In this document: in pieces, positions 7,538 to 15,942 of the stretch | Numbering within the stretch: position 1 is the first letter of the stretch | Layout of the letters: each line of letters starts with the position of its first letter | Assembly: GCA_028701945.1 (NCBI GenBank) | Contig: JAQVPT010000003.1 | Location: forward strand, 1-34,994 | DNA from: Bacteroidales bacterium | GTDB taxonomy: Bacteria > Bacteroidota > Bacteroidia > Bacteroidales > ML635J-15 | Reading direction: 5' to 3' | Length of the DNA: 34,994 bases | Made by a program: the position numbers and the translations under genes | The notes under the pieces: model-generated | What the model saw: only the letters and a program-made list of their open reading frames with translations | What the model was told of the DNA's origin: nothing | Database searches by the model: none

Positions 7538-10460
7538 TCACTTTCATAAATTGTTACTTATTTTTCTGCTAATTTGTTTTAGTGGATTAGCATTAGCACA
7601 ACAAGAATTTAGACAAGAAGTAAATCATAAAATAAATGTGGAACTCAATGTCATTAACAAAACCTTGAAAGGGCAAATTCAAACTGAATATATTAATAAT
7701 TCTCCCGACACACTCTTATTCCTTTATTACCACCTTTGGCCAAATGCATATAAAAACTTAGAAACGCCTTTTGCCCAGCAGCAACTACAAATTGGGTCTT
7801 CCGATTTTTATTATTCTGACGATGAGTACAAAGGACATATAACATGTGAAAACTGTAAAATAAACGGCAATAATGTCAAATTTATTGAAATAGGAGAAGG
7901 AATAGAAGATATAAAAATTTTACAATTGCCTAATCCTCTTTTACCTAGCGATACATTAGTGTTTAGTGCTAATTTTGTTGTGCAGATACCAAAACTTACA
8001 AGTCGATTAGGCTGGAGTAATAAAGATTTTTGCATTTCTCAGTGGTATCCAAAACCTGCTGTTTACGATTCTTACGGCTGGCATCCAATGTCATATCTTG
8101 ATGTAGGCGAATTTTATTCTGAATTTGGTCGCTTTGATGTTAATATTATTTTACCCGACAATTACTTAGTTGCGGCAACTGGTGACTTAACCAATAGACA
8201 AGAATTAAAACGACTTGAAAACTATGCCGATTTATGTAAAAAAATAAGTGTTAGGCAGGATATTATAAGCTTCGGAGACTCTACCAAAACAAAAACCTTA
8301 AATTTTGTTGCAAATAATGTTCATGATTTTGCATGGTTTTCTTCACCAGATTTTATTGTTGACAGAAAATTCCATTTTATGGAAACTCAAAATAGATATG
8401 TCAATTGCTGGGCATTTTATCATAAACATAATTTTGAGTTATGGTCAGAGGCAACTGATTATATTGCAAAAACAATTCATCTGATGAGTCAAAATGTTGG
8501 CGATTATCCATTTAATAATTGCACTGCCGTTGATGCTCCTTTGGGTGCAGGTGGAGGTATGGAATATCCGACAATTACAGTAGTTAGTGCAGATAATAAA
8601 CGTTCCTTAGAAAATGTGATTGCCCACGAAGTTATTCATAATTGGTTTTATGGTATGCTTGCAAGTAACGAAAGAGATAATCCATGGATTGACGAAGGTT
8701 TTACATCGTTTTATGAGTGCAAATATTTTGATCATTACTATCCCAACGAAGGAACATTTACTGGATTGATTAACAAAAACATTAAGATACACGGATTAGA
8801 AAAACTACCAGAAAGATATGCAAGGGAATTAGCCTGGAAATATTTAGTATCAGAGAACTTGCACCAAAACCCTAAGCTTAATTCTGAAGAGTTTTCAGTA
8901 TTTAATTATTTTATTTTATCATATTATAAACCTGTTATGGCTTTGTATAGTCTCGAAGAATACATTGGACACGATAATTTTCGCGAACTTATGAGAACTT
9001 TCTTTGATAAATACAAAAACACGCATATTTATCCCGAAGATTTAATCGAACATTTTTCATCTAACTCAAGTAAAGACATAACTTGGTTTTTTGATGATTT
9101 CTTACTTTCAAACAAAAAGCCAGACTATAAGATTTCTGGTTTAAGACAAGACAGCCTGATAATAAAAAATGTAGGAAAATGTTCGTCTCCTCTATTTTTA
9201 CAGATTGGCGACTCAATCATTATTAGCGATGGATTTACAGGCAAAAAAAGATTTTATATCGGGCAAAGCACTGATTTTGCAATTGACCCAGAATTTAAAA
9301 CTCTTGACCTTAATAGGTCTAATAATTATTACAGAAAAGGATTTTTAAAACCTAACAGACCTGTAAAACTCAGCATTGCAAATTTTATGGATAATCCACA
9401 AATTTTTCAGATACCAGTTTTGCCAATGCTTACATACAATACAGCAGATGGTTTTAGTCCAGGATTACTCATTTATACAAGTCCATTTCCTAAAAAGAAG
9501 TTTGAATTTCAGATTATGCCTTTATGGGGTATTAAAACTGGTTTATTGAACGGTTTTGCCAATATTTCGTATTTTATTCATCCTAAAGAAAAGATAATTA
9601 AAGAAATAGAGATTTTTACTTCCAGTCGCAGGTTTGGTCTAGGTGATGATATGAAAGGTTTTTATTTTAAATTTTCACAAGGACTTTGCATCAGGTTGAG
9701 AACAAATCCAAATAAAAACGTAACATCAGAGTTGATTATGCGAAATGTAACAGCAAACAGTTTTTATTTTTCCAAGAAGGTAAATTTGCATCAGGTTAAA
9801 TATGAATTTAATAATTATAGACTCATAAATCCATGGTCAATATCTGCAGATTTTCATGCAGGAAATGGGTTTAGTAAAATATCTGCCGAATTAATCAAAA
9901 CATTTAATTATAACGAAGATATCGGTTTACGAATTCGCTTATTTGCAGGTAAATTTTTGTATAGTTCAGATGTATATTATGGAAATTATAATTACAGGAT
10001 GTTCGGAAATACAGGCGATCAAGATTATTTTTATGACGAGCTATTTGTCGGCAGAACAGAAAATATTCGTCAAAATCCTGAAAACTTATGGGCACATCAA
10101 TATATTAGAAACGATGGCGGATATACGATGTTTTCACCATTAGGACAAACTGACAATTGGTTACTAGCACTAAATATTGACAGCGAAACTCCATTACGAG
10201 TGATTGATATTTATCTAAATATTGGAGCCTATCCACAAGAACTATCAGACCCAGTTGTAGTTTTATTCGAAACAGGTATTAAATTTAAAATTTTTAAGGA
10301 TTTTTTTAGTATGTATTTCCCAATATATGGCAGTAAAAATGTTTGGGACATTAGTAATGCTATTTATACAGAAAATTATCTGCAAAAAGTAAGATTTACA
10401 TTATCTTTGGACAAATTAAATTTATTGAATTACAGAAATAAACCATTTTTATTATTTTGA
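7527..10460 (+). CDS. M1-family zinc metallopeptidase with predicted C-terminal outer-membrane barrel
   Basis: I start at the ATG at 7527, which gives a clean signal peptide (residues 1-25, GLALAQQ) and 977 residues. An upstream in-frame start at 7446 would push the signal inward. The N-terminal half is an M1 aminopeptidase-like domain: GAGGGMEYP at residues 340-348, the zinc site HEVIH at 367-371, and the third ligand E390 in NPWIDEGFTSFYE. Past about residue 610 the sequence changes to alternating, aromatic-rich strands beginning near YNTADGFSPGLLIYTS and ending in a terminal Phe, as in outer-membrane barrel proteins. The whole looks like a peptidase anchored in the outer membrane. It overlaps the gene before by 11 bp and the gene after by 4 bp, so translation is probably coupled. 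The substrate is unknown. Confidence 0.93.
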   Translation: MLNNHFHKLLLIFLLICFSGLALAQQEFRQEVNHKINVELNVINKTLKGQIQTEYINNSPDTLLFLYYHLWPNAYKNLETPFAQQQLQIGSSDFYYSDDEYKGHITCENCKINGNNVKFIEIGEGIEDIKILQLPNPLLPSDTLVFSANFVVQIPKLTSRLGWSNKDFCISQWYPKPAVYDSYGWHPMSYLDVGEFYSEFGRFDVNIILPDNYLVAATGDLTNRQELKRLENYADLCKKISVRQDIISFGDSTKTKTLNFVANNVHDFAWFSSPDFIVDRKFHFMETQNRYVNCWAFYHKHNFELWSEATDYIAKTIHLMSQNVGDYPFNNCTAVDAPLGAGGGMEYPTITVVSADNKRSLENVIAHEVIHNWFYGMLASNERDNPWIDEGFTSFYECKYFDHYYPNEGTFTGLINKNIKIHGLEKLPERYARELAWKYLVSENLHQNPKLNSEEFSVFNYFILSYYKPVMALYSLEEYIGHDNFRELMRTFFDKYKNTHIYPEDLIEHFSSNSSKDITWFFDDFLLSNKKPDYKISGLRQDSLIIKNVGKCSSPLFLQIGDSIIISDGFTGKKRFYIGQSTDFAIDPEFKTLDLNRSNNYYRKGFLKPNRPVKLSIANFMDNPQIFQIPVLPMLTYNTADGFSPGLLIYTSPFPKKKFEFQIMPLWGIKTGLLNGFANISYFIHPKEKIIKEIEIFTSSRRFGLGDDMKGFYFKFSQGLCIRLRTNPNKNVTSELIMRNVTANSFYFSKKVNLHQVKYEFNNYRLINPWSISADFHAGNGFSKISAELIKTFNYNEDIGLRIRLFAGKFLYSSDVYYGNYNYRMFGNTGDQDYFYDELFVGRTENIRQNPENLWAHQYIRNDGGYTMFSPLGQTDNWLLALNIDSETPLRVIDIYLNIGAYPQELSDPVVVLFETGIKFKIFKDFFSMYFPIYGSKNVWDISNAIYTENYLQKVRFTLSLDKLNLLNYRNKPFLLF

Positions 10461-11227
10461 TAGGCAAAAACAGATATTATATTTCGGATGCACATCTCGG
10501 CATTGATGGAGAATATACTTCAGAGCAACGTGAAACTCTTTTGGTGAAATGGCTTGATGAAATAAGCCAAGATGCGGGGGAAATAAATCTTGTAGGCGAT
10601 ATTTTTGATTTTTGGTTTGAATATAAACATGTTGTTCCGGCCGGTTTCGTGAGATTACTTGCTAAACTGAGAGAACTGACAGATAGAGGAATTAAAATTA
10701 AATATTACACAGGAAATCATGATATGTGGATTTTTGGTTATTTGCCAAAGATTACGGGGGTTGATATTGTGCGTGGAACTGAAATTATCGAACTTGGAGA
10801 TAAGTTATTATTCATCGGACACGGTGATGGATTAGGCTCTTATGACAAAAAATATAATTTTCTGAAAAGTATTTTTAATTCAAAGTTTTTCCAATTTCTT
10901 TTTAAACTTGCACATCCGGAATTATCTTTTCGCATTGCTTTGGCGTGGTCTGCTACTAGTCGTAAGTCGCATAAATATCCCGCAAAAATCAATATTGAGG
11001 ACGAATGGTTAGTAAAATATGCAAAAACCATATTAGAAAATCAGCATATCGACTATTTTATATTTGGACATCGTCATATTCCACTTAAAATCTCAATTAG
11101 CGAAAAAACTACATTTATAAACCTCGGAGACTGGTTAATGAACTTTACTTATGCCGTTTATGACGGAGAAAAAATGGAATTATTGAGTTATAAAGAAAAT
11201 TTGAAATGTGAGCCAGTGATTCTGTAA
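10457..11227 (+). CDS. lpxH: UDP-2,3-diacylglucosamine diphosphatase-like metallophosphoesterase
   Basis: The family splits UDP-2,3-diacylglucosamine to lipid X and UMP in lipid A synthesis, at the inner face of the cytoplasmic membrane. The metal-binding motifs are in order: SDAHLG (D11, H13), GDIFDFW (D48), GNHD (86-89), GHGDG and FGHRHIP. The 256-residue length fits LpxH-like proteins. The start is a TTG that overlaps the TGA of the peptidase gene (TTGA), and I see no nearby ATG alternative. The final residues EPVIL and the TAA stop are encoded by the first unit of the repeat array downstream, which suggests the C-terminus was altered by repeat growth. The symbol is by family resemblance. 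Confidence 0.85.
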   Translation: MIGKNRYYISDAHLGIDGEYTSEQRETLLVKWLDEISQDAGEINLVGDIFDFWFEYKHVVPAGFVRLLAKLRELTDRGIKIKYYTGNHDMWIFGYLPKITGVDIVRGTEIIELGDKLLFIGHGDGLGSYDKKYNFLKSIFNSKFFQFLFKLAHPELSFRIALAWSATSRKSHKYPAKINIEDEWLVKYAKTILENQHIDYFIFGHRHIPLKISISEKTTFINLGDWLMNFTYAVYDGEKMELLSYKENLKCEPVIL

Positions 11228-11745
11228 TCCAGTGATTCTGTGATCCAGTGATCCAGTGATTCTGTATCATCACATCAACTAATCCTCTCATCTTATTTTT
11301 GTTCTCTTTTCCTTAGTGTTCTTCGTGCTATTCCCTTGTGTGCTTAGTGGTAAAAATAAAAATGAAAACGCAAAGAACCGCAAAGAAAAACAAAACGCAA
11401 AGAACCGCAAAGAAAATGCTGCAATTAACTGCGGGGCAGAGATCCAGTGATCCAGTGATGCTGTGATTCTGTGATCCAGTGTTGCTGTAATCCAGTGATT
11501 CTGTATAATCACATCAACTAATCTTCACATCTGTTTTTTTGTTCTCTTTTCCTTAGTGTTCTTCGTGCTATTCCCTTGTGTGCTTAGTGGTAAAAAGAAA
11601 AAAGAAAACGCAAAGAACCGCAAAGAAAATGCTGCAATTAACTGCAGGGCTGAGATCCAGTAATCCAGTGATGCTGTGATTCTGTGATCCAGTGATTCTG
11701 TATAATCACATCAACTAATCTTCACATCTGTTTTTTTGTTCTTAC
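11213..11745. repeat. Tandem complex repeats (two full copies and one partial)
   Basis: A composite unit is repeated with starts near 11261, 11500 and 11697 (spacings 239 and 197 bp). Each unit holds the line TCACATCAACTAATC, then CCTTAGTGTTCTTCGTGC and TTGTGTGCTTAGTGGTAAAA, then AACGCAAAGAACCGCAAAG, then TGCTGCAATTAACTGC, then a run of CCAGTGAT and TTCTGTGAT short repeats. The second full copy lacks one AACGCAAAGAACCGCAAAG block. The third copy breaks off at the octamer array. Frames across this stretch are low-complexity and unconvincing. The role is unknown. Confidence 0.9.
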
Positions 11746-11836
11746 TTCTTTTGTTCTTTTGTTCTCTTGTTCTCTTGTTCTCTTGTTCTCTTGTTCTTTT
11801 GTTCTCTTGTTCTCTTGTTCTCTTGTTCTCTTGTTC
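11746..11836. repeat. TTCTCTTG octamer array
   Basis: Eleven contiguous octamers, TTCTCTTG or the variant TTCTTTTG (units 1, 2 and 7), are followed by a partial unit. This is a simple-sequence tract prone to slippage. A looser tract with GATTACCGATTACTGA-like units follows at 11880-11911. Neither encodes a plausible protein. Confidence 0.92.
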
Positions 11837-11945
11837 AAACGTATTTTGCTTTCAATAATCCTAAACAACATTAAATTAACCGATTACCGATTACTGACAT
11901 TACTGATTACTGTTTTCTTCTTGTCCCATTACACGCATATTTCAT

Positions 11946-11986
11946 AAAAAAAAACTCCTGCTCAAATTTGGCAGGAGTTTTTTTTT
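11946..11986 (-). terminator. Terminator of rplU-rpmA (works in both directions)
   Basis: ACTCCTGC (11954-11961) and GCAGGAGT (11971-11978) form a perfect 8 bp stem with a 9-base loop. A run of A on the left and a run of T on the right allow termination on either strand. It lies 16 bases past the rpmA stop. Confidence 0.9.
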
Positions 11987-12001
11987 ATGTCGTAATGTAT
12001 A

Positions 12002-12520
12002 TTATTCAGCTTTTTTATCGTCTTTCTTTTCTGCTTTTGGTTTTGCAGTTGTTTTTGCAGCAGCAGGTTTTTTAGCAGTCGTTGCTTTTGGCTCAGCTTT
12101 TTTAGTAGCAGCTTTTGGCTTAACTTCTTTTTTTGCTGGTTCTTCTTTTTTGCTTTCTGTTTTTGGAGCAGCAACTTCAACTTCAACAGCAGCTTCTACA
12201 TCCTTAGGTGTTTCCACTTTAGGTGCTTTTACTTTAGCAACTGGCTTAGTTTCGATAACAGTTTCAACCTCAGACAATATAGAAACAAAAGATCTGTTGT
12301 TTCTTTTCTTTTGAAATTGAACAACTCCGGCTGTTAATGCAAAAAGAGTATGATCTCTACCCATTCCTACGTTTTCACCTGGATGATGAGTAGTTCCACG
12401 CTGGCGAACTATAATGTTTCCTGCGATAGCTTCTTGACCACCATATATTTTAACTCCTAATCTTTTACTTTCGGATTCACGACCGTTACGCGAACTACCG
12501 GCTCCTTTCTTATGTGCCAT
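12002..12520 (-). CDS. rpmA: 50S ribosomal protein L27 with long C-terminal tail
   Basis: The first 83 residues are a normal L27, with MAHKKGAGSSRNGRES, GGQEAIAGNIIVRQRG, HPGENVGMGRDHTLFAL and VVQFQKK. L27 sits near the peptidyl-transferase centre of the large subunit. After the usual end, a further 89 residues follow, dominated by Ala, Lys, Glu, Pro and Thr (for example KAATKKAEPKATTAKKPAAA), giving 172 residues instead of about 85-90. The tail looks disordered and strongly charged, like histone H1-type tails. The frame is continuous with the core and ends just before a terminator, so the extension appears genuine. The gene lies 17 bp after rplU, in the conserved L21-L27 pair. Confidence 0.96.
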   Translation of the reverse strand: MAHKKGAGSSRNGRESESKRLGVKIYGGQEAIAGNIIVRQRGTTHHPGENVGMGRDHTLFALTAGVVQFQKKRNNRSFVSILSEVETVIETKPVAKVKAPKVETPKDVEAAVEVEVAAPKTESKKEEPAKKEVKPKAATKKAEPKATTAKKPAAAKTTAKPKAEKKDDKKAE

Positions 12521-12537
12521 TTCTTACTTTTTTTAAA

Positions 12538-12849
12538 TTATGCGTTGATATCCTGAATTTCAATCTCTGTGTATTTCTGACGATGTCCGTTTAAAGTCTG
12601 GTATCCTTTTCTTCTTTTTTTCTTAAAAACCAGCACTGTGTCGCCTTGTACATGTTGCAGAACTTTTGCCGAAACATTAGCTTTTGCAACCAAAGGAGTA
12701 CCAACTGTTACTTTATCTTCATTGTCAACTAAAAGAACTCTATCGAATTTTAATTCGCTTCCCTCTTCGTTATCCAAACGGTTAACAAAAATCTTGTTGC
12801 CTTTTTCAACTTTGAATTGTTGTCCTGCTATTTCTACTATTGCGTACAT
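12538..12849 (-). CDS. rplU: 50S ribosomal protein L21
   Basis: The 103-residue protein matches L21 throughout: MYAIVEIAGQQFKVEKG at the start, VLLVDNEDKVTVGTP in the middle, and the basic FKKKRRKGYQTLNGHRQKY block that contacts 23S rRNA. It is the first gene of the rplU-rpmA operon and has a good Bacteroidota promoter about 50 bp upstream. Nothing is unusual. Confidence 0.98.
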   Translation of the reverse strand: MYAIVEIAGQQFKVEKGNKIFVNRLDNEEGSELKFDRVLLVDNEDKVTVGTPLVAKANVSAKVLQHVQGDTVLVFKKKRRKGYQTLNGHRQKYTEIEIQDINA

Positions 12850-12896
12850 GATTATAGTATTTATTTATATGTGTTATATTCAAAAATTTCGGACTG

Positions 12897-12927
12897 CAAA
12901 TGTAGAAAACTTATTTCTAATTACAAA
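12897..12927 (-). promoter_or_regulatory. Promoter of rplU-rpmA
   Basis: On the minus strand TTTG (12924-12927) and TACATTTG (12897-12904) are separated by 19 bp, an exact match to the Bacteroidota -33/-7 arrangement. The predicted leader before the rplU ATG is about 40 bases. Confidence 0.8.
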
Positions 12928-12988
12928 AGAAAAATATTTATTTTTTTAAATATCTTACAAATATACTATTTTTTCCAATTCTCAGTTA

Positions 12989-12996
12989 TATATTTG
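12989..12996 (+). promoter_or_regulatory. Candidate -7 box for porT
   Basis: TATATTTG fits TAnnTTTG and lies 15 bases before the TTG start at 13012. The -33 region is only T-rich, so the match is partial. Confidence 0.5.
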
Positions 12997-13011
12997 TACA
13001 AAATTTAAAAT

Positions 13012-13749
13012 TTGAAGAAGCTGATATTTATATCGATTTTTTTGCTGGGATTCATAATATCTTCTATTAGTCAAAAGCAAATACCAATGAATTTACCCAA
13101 ACTGGATAACCAGATTGCACACTTTGGCTATTCACTTGGATTAAATACAATGGACTTTGTAATTAGACCCTCCGATACTTTTTATACAGGATTTGATTCT
13201 ATTTATGCGGTCGAAATTGGTAGGTTTGTCGGGTTTAACATAAATATGATAGCAAACATAAAATTAACAAACTATTTAGATGTGCGTTTTTTACCTGGCT
13301 TAACATTCGGACAAAGAAATCTAGATTATAAATATCTTAAAAAAGGAGAATATCGTCTTCACAGTATGATGATAGAATCGACTTTTCTGGATTTTCCAAT
13401 TTTATTAAAATATCGTGCCCATAGAATAAACAATTGGCGTCCTTTTGTGATAGGAGGTGTTAATGCCCGTATTGATTTAGCTTCGCAAAAGAAAATAAAA
13501 CCAGAAGAGAGCCCCAAAATACGATTAAAACGATTTGATGCCTATTACGAAGTTGGAATCGGCACTGATTTCTTTCTTGAATATTTTATGTTTGGTATTG
13601 AACTCAAAGCCTCATGGGGTTTATTTAATATGGTGGCTTACGATGCCTCCCAATTTAGTCAATATTTTAAACGGCTAAATTCGCACATGCTGATTTTGTC
13701 TTTCCATTTTGAAGGAGGCAAGCTTGATAAAATTAAATGGTGGGAGTAA
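13012..13749 (+). CDS. porT: PorT family outer-membrane protein (type IX secretion)
   Basis: The 245-residue protein begins at a TTG with a signal peptide (MKKLIFISIFLLGFIISSIS). It contains segments I associate with PorT: HFGYSLGLNTMDF, RFLPGLTFGQRNLDYKY, STFLDFPILLKYRA, RPFVIGGVNARIDLAS and GTDFFLEYFMFGIELKASWGL. These alternate as beta-strands of an eight-stranded barrel. PorT is needed for type IX secretion and gliding in Bacteroidota. The downstream FAD dehydrogenase starts 5 bp after the stop and is probably cotranscribed. The lipase at 16781 carries a sorting signal for the same system. The name rests on motif recognition without alignment. Confidence 0.85.
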   Translation: MKKLIFISIFLLGFIISSISQKQIPMNLPKLDNQIAHFGYSLGLNTMDFVIRPSDTFYTGFDSIYAVEIGRFVGFNINMIANIKLTNYLDVRFLPGLTFGQRNLDYKYLKKGEYRLHSMMIESTFLDFPILLKYRAHRINNWRPFVIGGVNARIDLASQKKIKPEESPKIRLKRFDAYYEVGIGTDFFLEYFMFGIELKASWGLFNMVAYDASQFSQYFKRLNSHMLILSFHFEGGKLDKIKWWE

Positions 13750-13753
13750 TATA

Positions 13754-15331
13754 ATGGACAGAAAAGCAGATTTTATTTTTTTTCCTGAACAAATCTTTAG
13801 CAGAGATTCTGTTTTAAAAGAAATTGCAACAAAATTCGACTTGCGTGTAGAGGATATTGAAGATTATAAAATACTAAGACGCTCTGTTGATGCTCGGAAA
13901 TTAGTTAAATATAATATTAGGTTACAGTTTATTTTAAAAGGAGAAAAATTTACAGATGAAAAGATAAACTTTAATTTTAAAAATGTTCAGAAATTAAATG
14001 AAATTATTATCATTGGAGCGGGACCCGCAGGATACTTTGCTGCATTAGCTTGCTTGCAAAAAGGACTAAAACCAATCGTAGTCGAGCGTGGCAAATCTAT
14101 TGACGAAAGAAAACACGATATAGCTTTAATAAATCGTGAGCATATTATTAATGCGGAATCAAATTACGCTTTTGGCGAAGGTGGTGCAGGCACATACTCT
14201 GACGGAAAACTTTATACGAGAAGTAAAAAACGCGGCGATAATTTGGAAGTCTTACAACTTTTAAATTATTTTGGAGCCTCTGACGACATTCTTATTGACG
14301 CACATCCTCACATCGGTACAGATAAACTGCCCTCAATAATGAAAAACATTCGTACAAAAATTATTGAATGCGGAGGAGAAGTACACTTTAATACCAAAAT
14401 AATAGATTTCGGAATAGAAAACAACTCTATAAAATCGCTTATTTGTGAGGACGGTAGAGAATTTGTTGCTAATAATGTAATACTTGCAACTGGGCACTCG
14501 GCAAGAGACATTTATTACATTTTGCATGAGCGAAATGTTAAATTACAGGGAAAAGGATTTGCAATGGGTGTTCGAGTTGAGCATCCGCAAGATTTAATCG
14601 ACAGCATTCAATATAAATGCGAAGAAAGAGGGAAATATCTGCCAGCAGCAACCTACAATATTGTAACACAAGTTCAAGGTAGAGGCGTATATTCGTTTTG
14701 CATGTGTCCAGGAGGCACAATAGTAAGTGCTGCAACCGATAAAGATCAAATTGTAGTAAATGGGATGTCTAACTCACGGAGAAATTCGCCTTTTGCTAAC
14801 TCCGGAATAATTGTGGAATTACGTCCCGAAGATTTTTCAAATTATTCGGAAAATAAAGTTTTTTCAGGATTAGAATTTCAGAAAACTCTCGAACAAATGT
14901 CATATCAAAATAGTGCATCAGGATTGCGGGCTCCAGCACAAAGACTTTCCGATTTTGTAAAAGGTAGAATATCAAATGGACTTCCAGAAAGCTCTTATTA
15001 TCCTGGATTAATAAATAGCCCCTTACATTTTTGGTTACCTGAAATTATAAGCTCAAAACTAAAAATAGCTTTTAAAGAATTTGATAAACGAATGAAAGGA
15101 TTTGTAACAAATGAAGCTATTGTTGTTGGCGTCGAATCAAGAACAAGCAGTCCTATCCAGATTATTAGAGACAATGAAACACTGGAGAGTGTTAGCATTA
15201 GAGGGCTTTACCCTTGTGGCGAAGGAGCGGGATATGCCGGTGGAATTGTCAGTTCCGCAATAGACGGACTGCAAATTGTGGAACGGATTGCTGCTAAGAA
15301 ATTATCAACCAACAAGTTGGGGCACCTATAG
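13754..15331 (+). CDS. FAD-dependent dehydrogenase (COG2509-like)
   Basis: I choose the ATG at 13754 (525 residues), 5 bp after the porT stop; an upstream start at 13709 would lie inside porT. A small N-terminal domain (about residues 1-85) precedes a Rossmann motif, IIIIGAGPAGYFAAL. Further family signs are FGEGGAGTYSDGKLYTR, VILATGHSARDI, VSAATDKDQIVVNGMS, and the C-terminal GLYPCGEGAGYAGGIVSSAIDG FAD-binding segment. This uncharacterised flavoprotein family is widespread in bacteria. The physiological substrate is not known to me. It is predicted to be cytoplasmic, with no signal peptide. It ends in a short tail near decayed DNA. Confidence 0.92.
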   Translation: MDRKADFIFFPEQIFSRDSVLKEIATKFDLRVEDIEDYKILRRSVDARKLVKYNIRLQFILKGEKFTDEKINFNFKNVQKLNEIIIIGAGPAGYFAALACLQKGLKPIVVERGKSIDERKHDIALINREHIINAESNYAFGEGGAGTYSDGKLYTRSKKRGDNLEVLQLLNYFGASDDILIDAHPHIGTDKLPSIMKNIRTKIIECGGEVHFNTKIIDFGIENNSIKSLICEDGREFVANNVILATGHSARDIYYILHERNVKLQGKGFAMGVRVEHPQDLIDSIQYKCEERGKYLPAATYNIVTQVQGRGVYSFCMCPGGTIVSAATDKDQIVVNGMSNSRRNSPFANSGIIVELRPEDFSNYSENKVFSGLEFQKTLEQMSYQNSASGLRAPAQRLSDFVKGRISNGLPESSYYPGLINSPLHFWLPEIISSKLKIAFKEFDKRMKGFVTNEAIVVGVESRTSSPIQIIRDNETLESVSIRGLYPCGEGAGYAGGIVSSAIDGLQIVERIAAKKLSTNKLGHL

Positions 15332-15893
15332 ACGAAAAATCGCTTATCAGTGAATGGCAATCGTAAAACATTTTCATCATACACAACTTAGCCGTATGCA
15401 AAAAGAAAAAGCTTGGTTTAACATTAAGTTTTAACTTAAGTGAGAGTTAGTAATAATTTGTCTCTCAATAGGGTTTTACAGCTAATGTTATTAGGGAACT
15501 TTAAAGAGAATTACGCACTAAACAATTAATCTACTTTGATTGACTCAACTGTAGTGTTTCATACATATAAGTTTGCTAATCAAATACCTCCCTCAAACAA
15601 GATTGCATTAACTGTTCTACCTGTGTTTGGCTATTCTCTATTTGTTGCTCAAGCTCATCACATAAAGACATGAGAGAGTTTACTTTGGCTACTATGGCTT
15701 GTTGTTCTTGAAAAGGTGGTAATGCTTATTCTATAATTATTATTTATGCTACTAGTTTTGATGATGTTTCATTTACTTTTAATCACTACTTAGCCTTAGT
15801 AGTAACACTTATATCGTAGTCCTCCTTAAGTATTATCTGCTAAGCTTTTATATGTAGCTAAACCTCTCTTGTGTATGCAATTTGTATGCAAAT
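15332..15893. other. Decayed intergenic region without intact gene
   Basis: About 560 bp carry no convincing intact gene. An hsdS remnant occupies 15576-15725. A 7 bp inverted repeat (TTAAGTT-TT-AACTTAA) lies near 15431-15446, and TGTATGCAA occurs twice close together near 15872-15892. The rest has many stops in the frames I read. The context, next to the 3' end of a tRNA gene, suggests leftover of a former insertion. Confidence 0.6.
15576..15725 (-). pseudogene. hsdS: Remnant of type I restriction specificity subunit (hsdS), C-terminal end
   Basis: The minus strand reads 49 codons ending in a TAG that begin ALPPFQEQQAIVAKVNSL and continue with a glutamine-rich helix (LEQQIENSQTQVEQLMQS). 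The proline-glutamine motif followed by a coiled coil is characteristic of the C-terminal conserved region of HsdS, which sets the spacing of the DNA-recognition halves. A stop codon directly precedes the fragment and no recognition domain or hsdM/hsdR remains, so it cannot be functional. Confidence 0.8.
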
Positions 15894-15930
15894 GAAAAAA
15901 GGCTTACAGAATTTAAAACTCTGCAAGCCT
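15894..15930 (-). terminator. Terminator of the tRNA gene at 15943
   Basis: AGGCTT pairs with AAGCCT and inside it CAGA pairs with TCTG around a short A/T loop. A run of seven A on the plus strand gives the U-run of the minus-strand transcript, 12 bases past the tRNA 3' end. Confidence 0.88.
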
Positions 15931-15942
15931 TGCGCTTTCTTG

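Noticed and set aside
11288..11512. A 74-codon minus-strand frame in the repeat array
   Set aside because: It is built from the short repeats (HWITATLDHRITASLDHW) and has no protein-like composition.
11746..11836. Octamer array as a CRISPR
   Set aside because: The units are 8 bases with no spacers.
11759..11947. A plus-strand frame rich in Ser, Leu, Phe and Cys
   Set aside because: It only translates the TTCTCTTG octamers.
11962..12186. Lysine- and leucine-rich frame over the L27 tail
   Set aside because: It is an out-of-frame reading of the low-complexity tail; the frame continuous with L27 is preferred.
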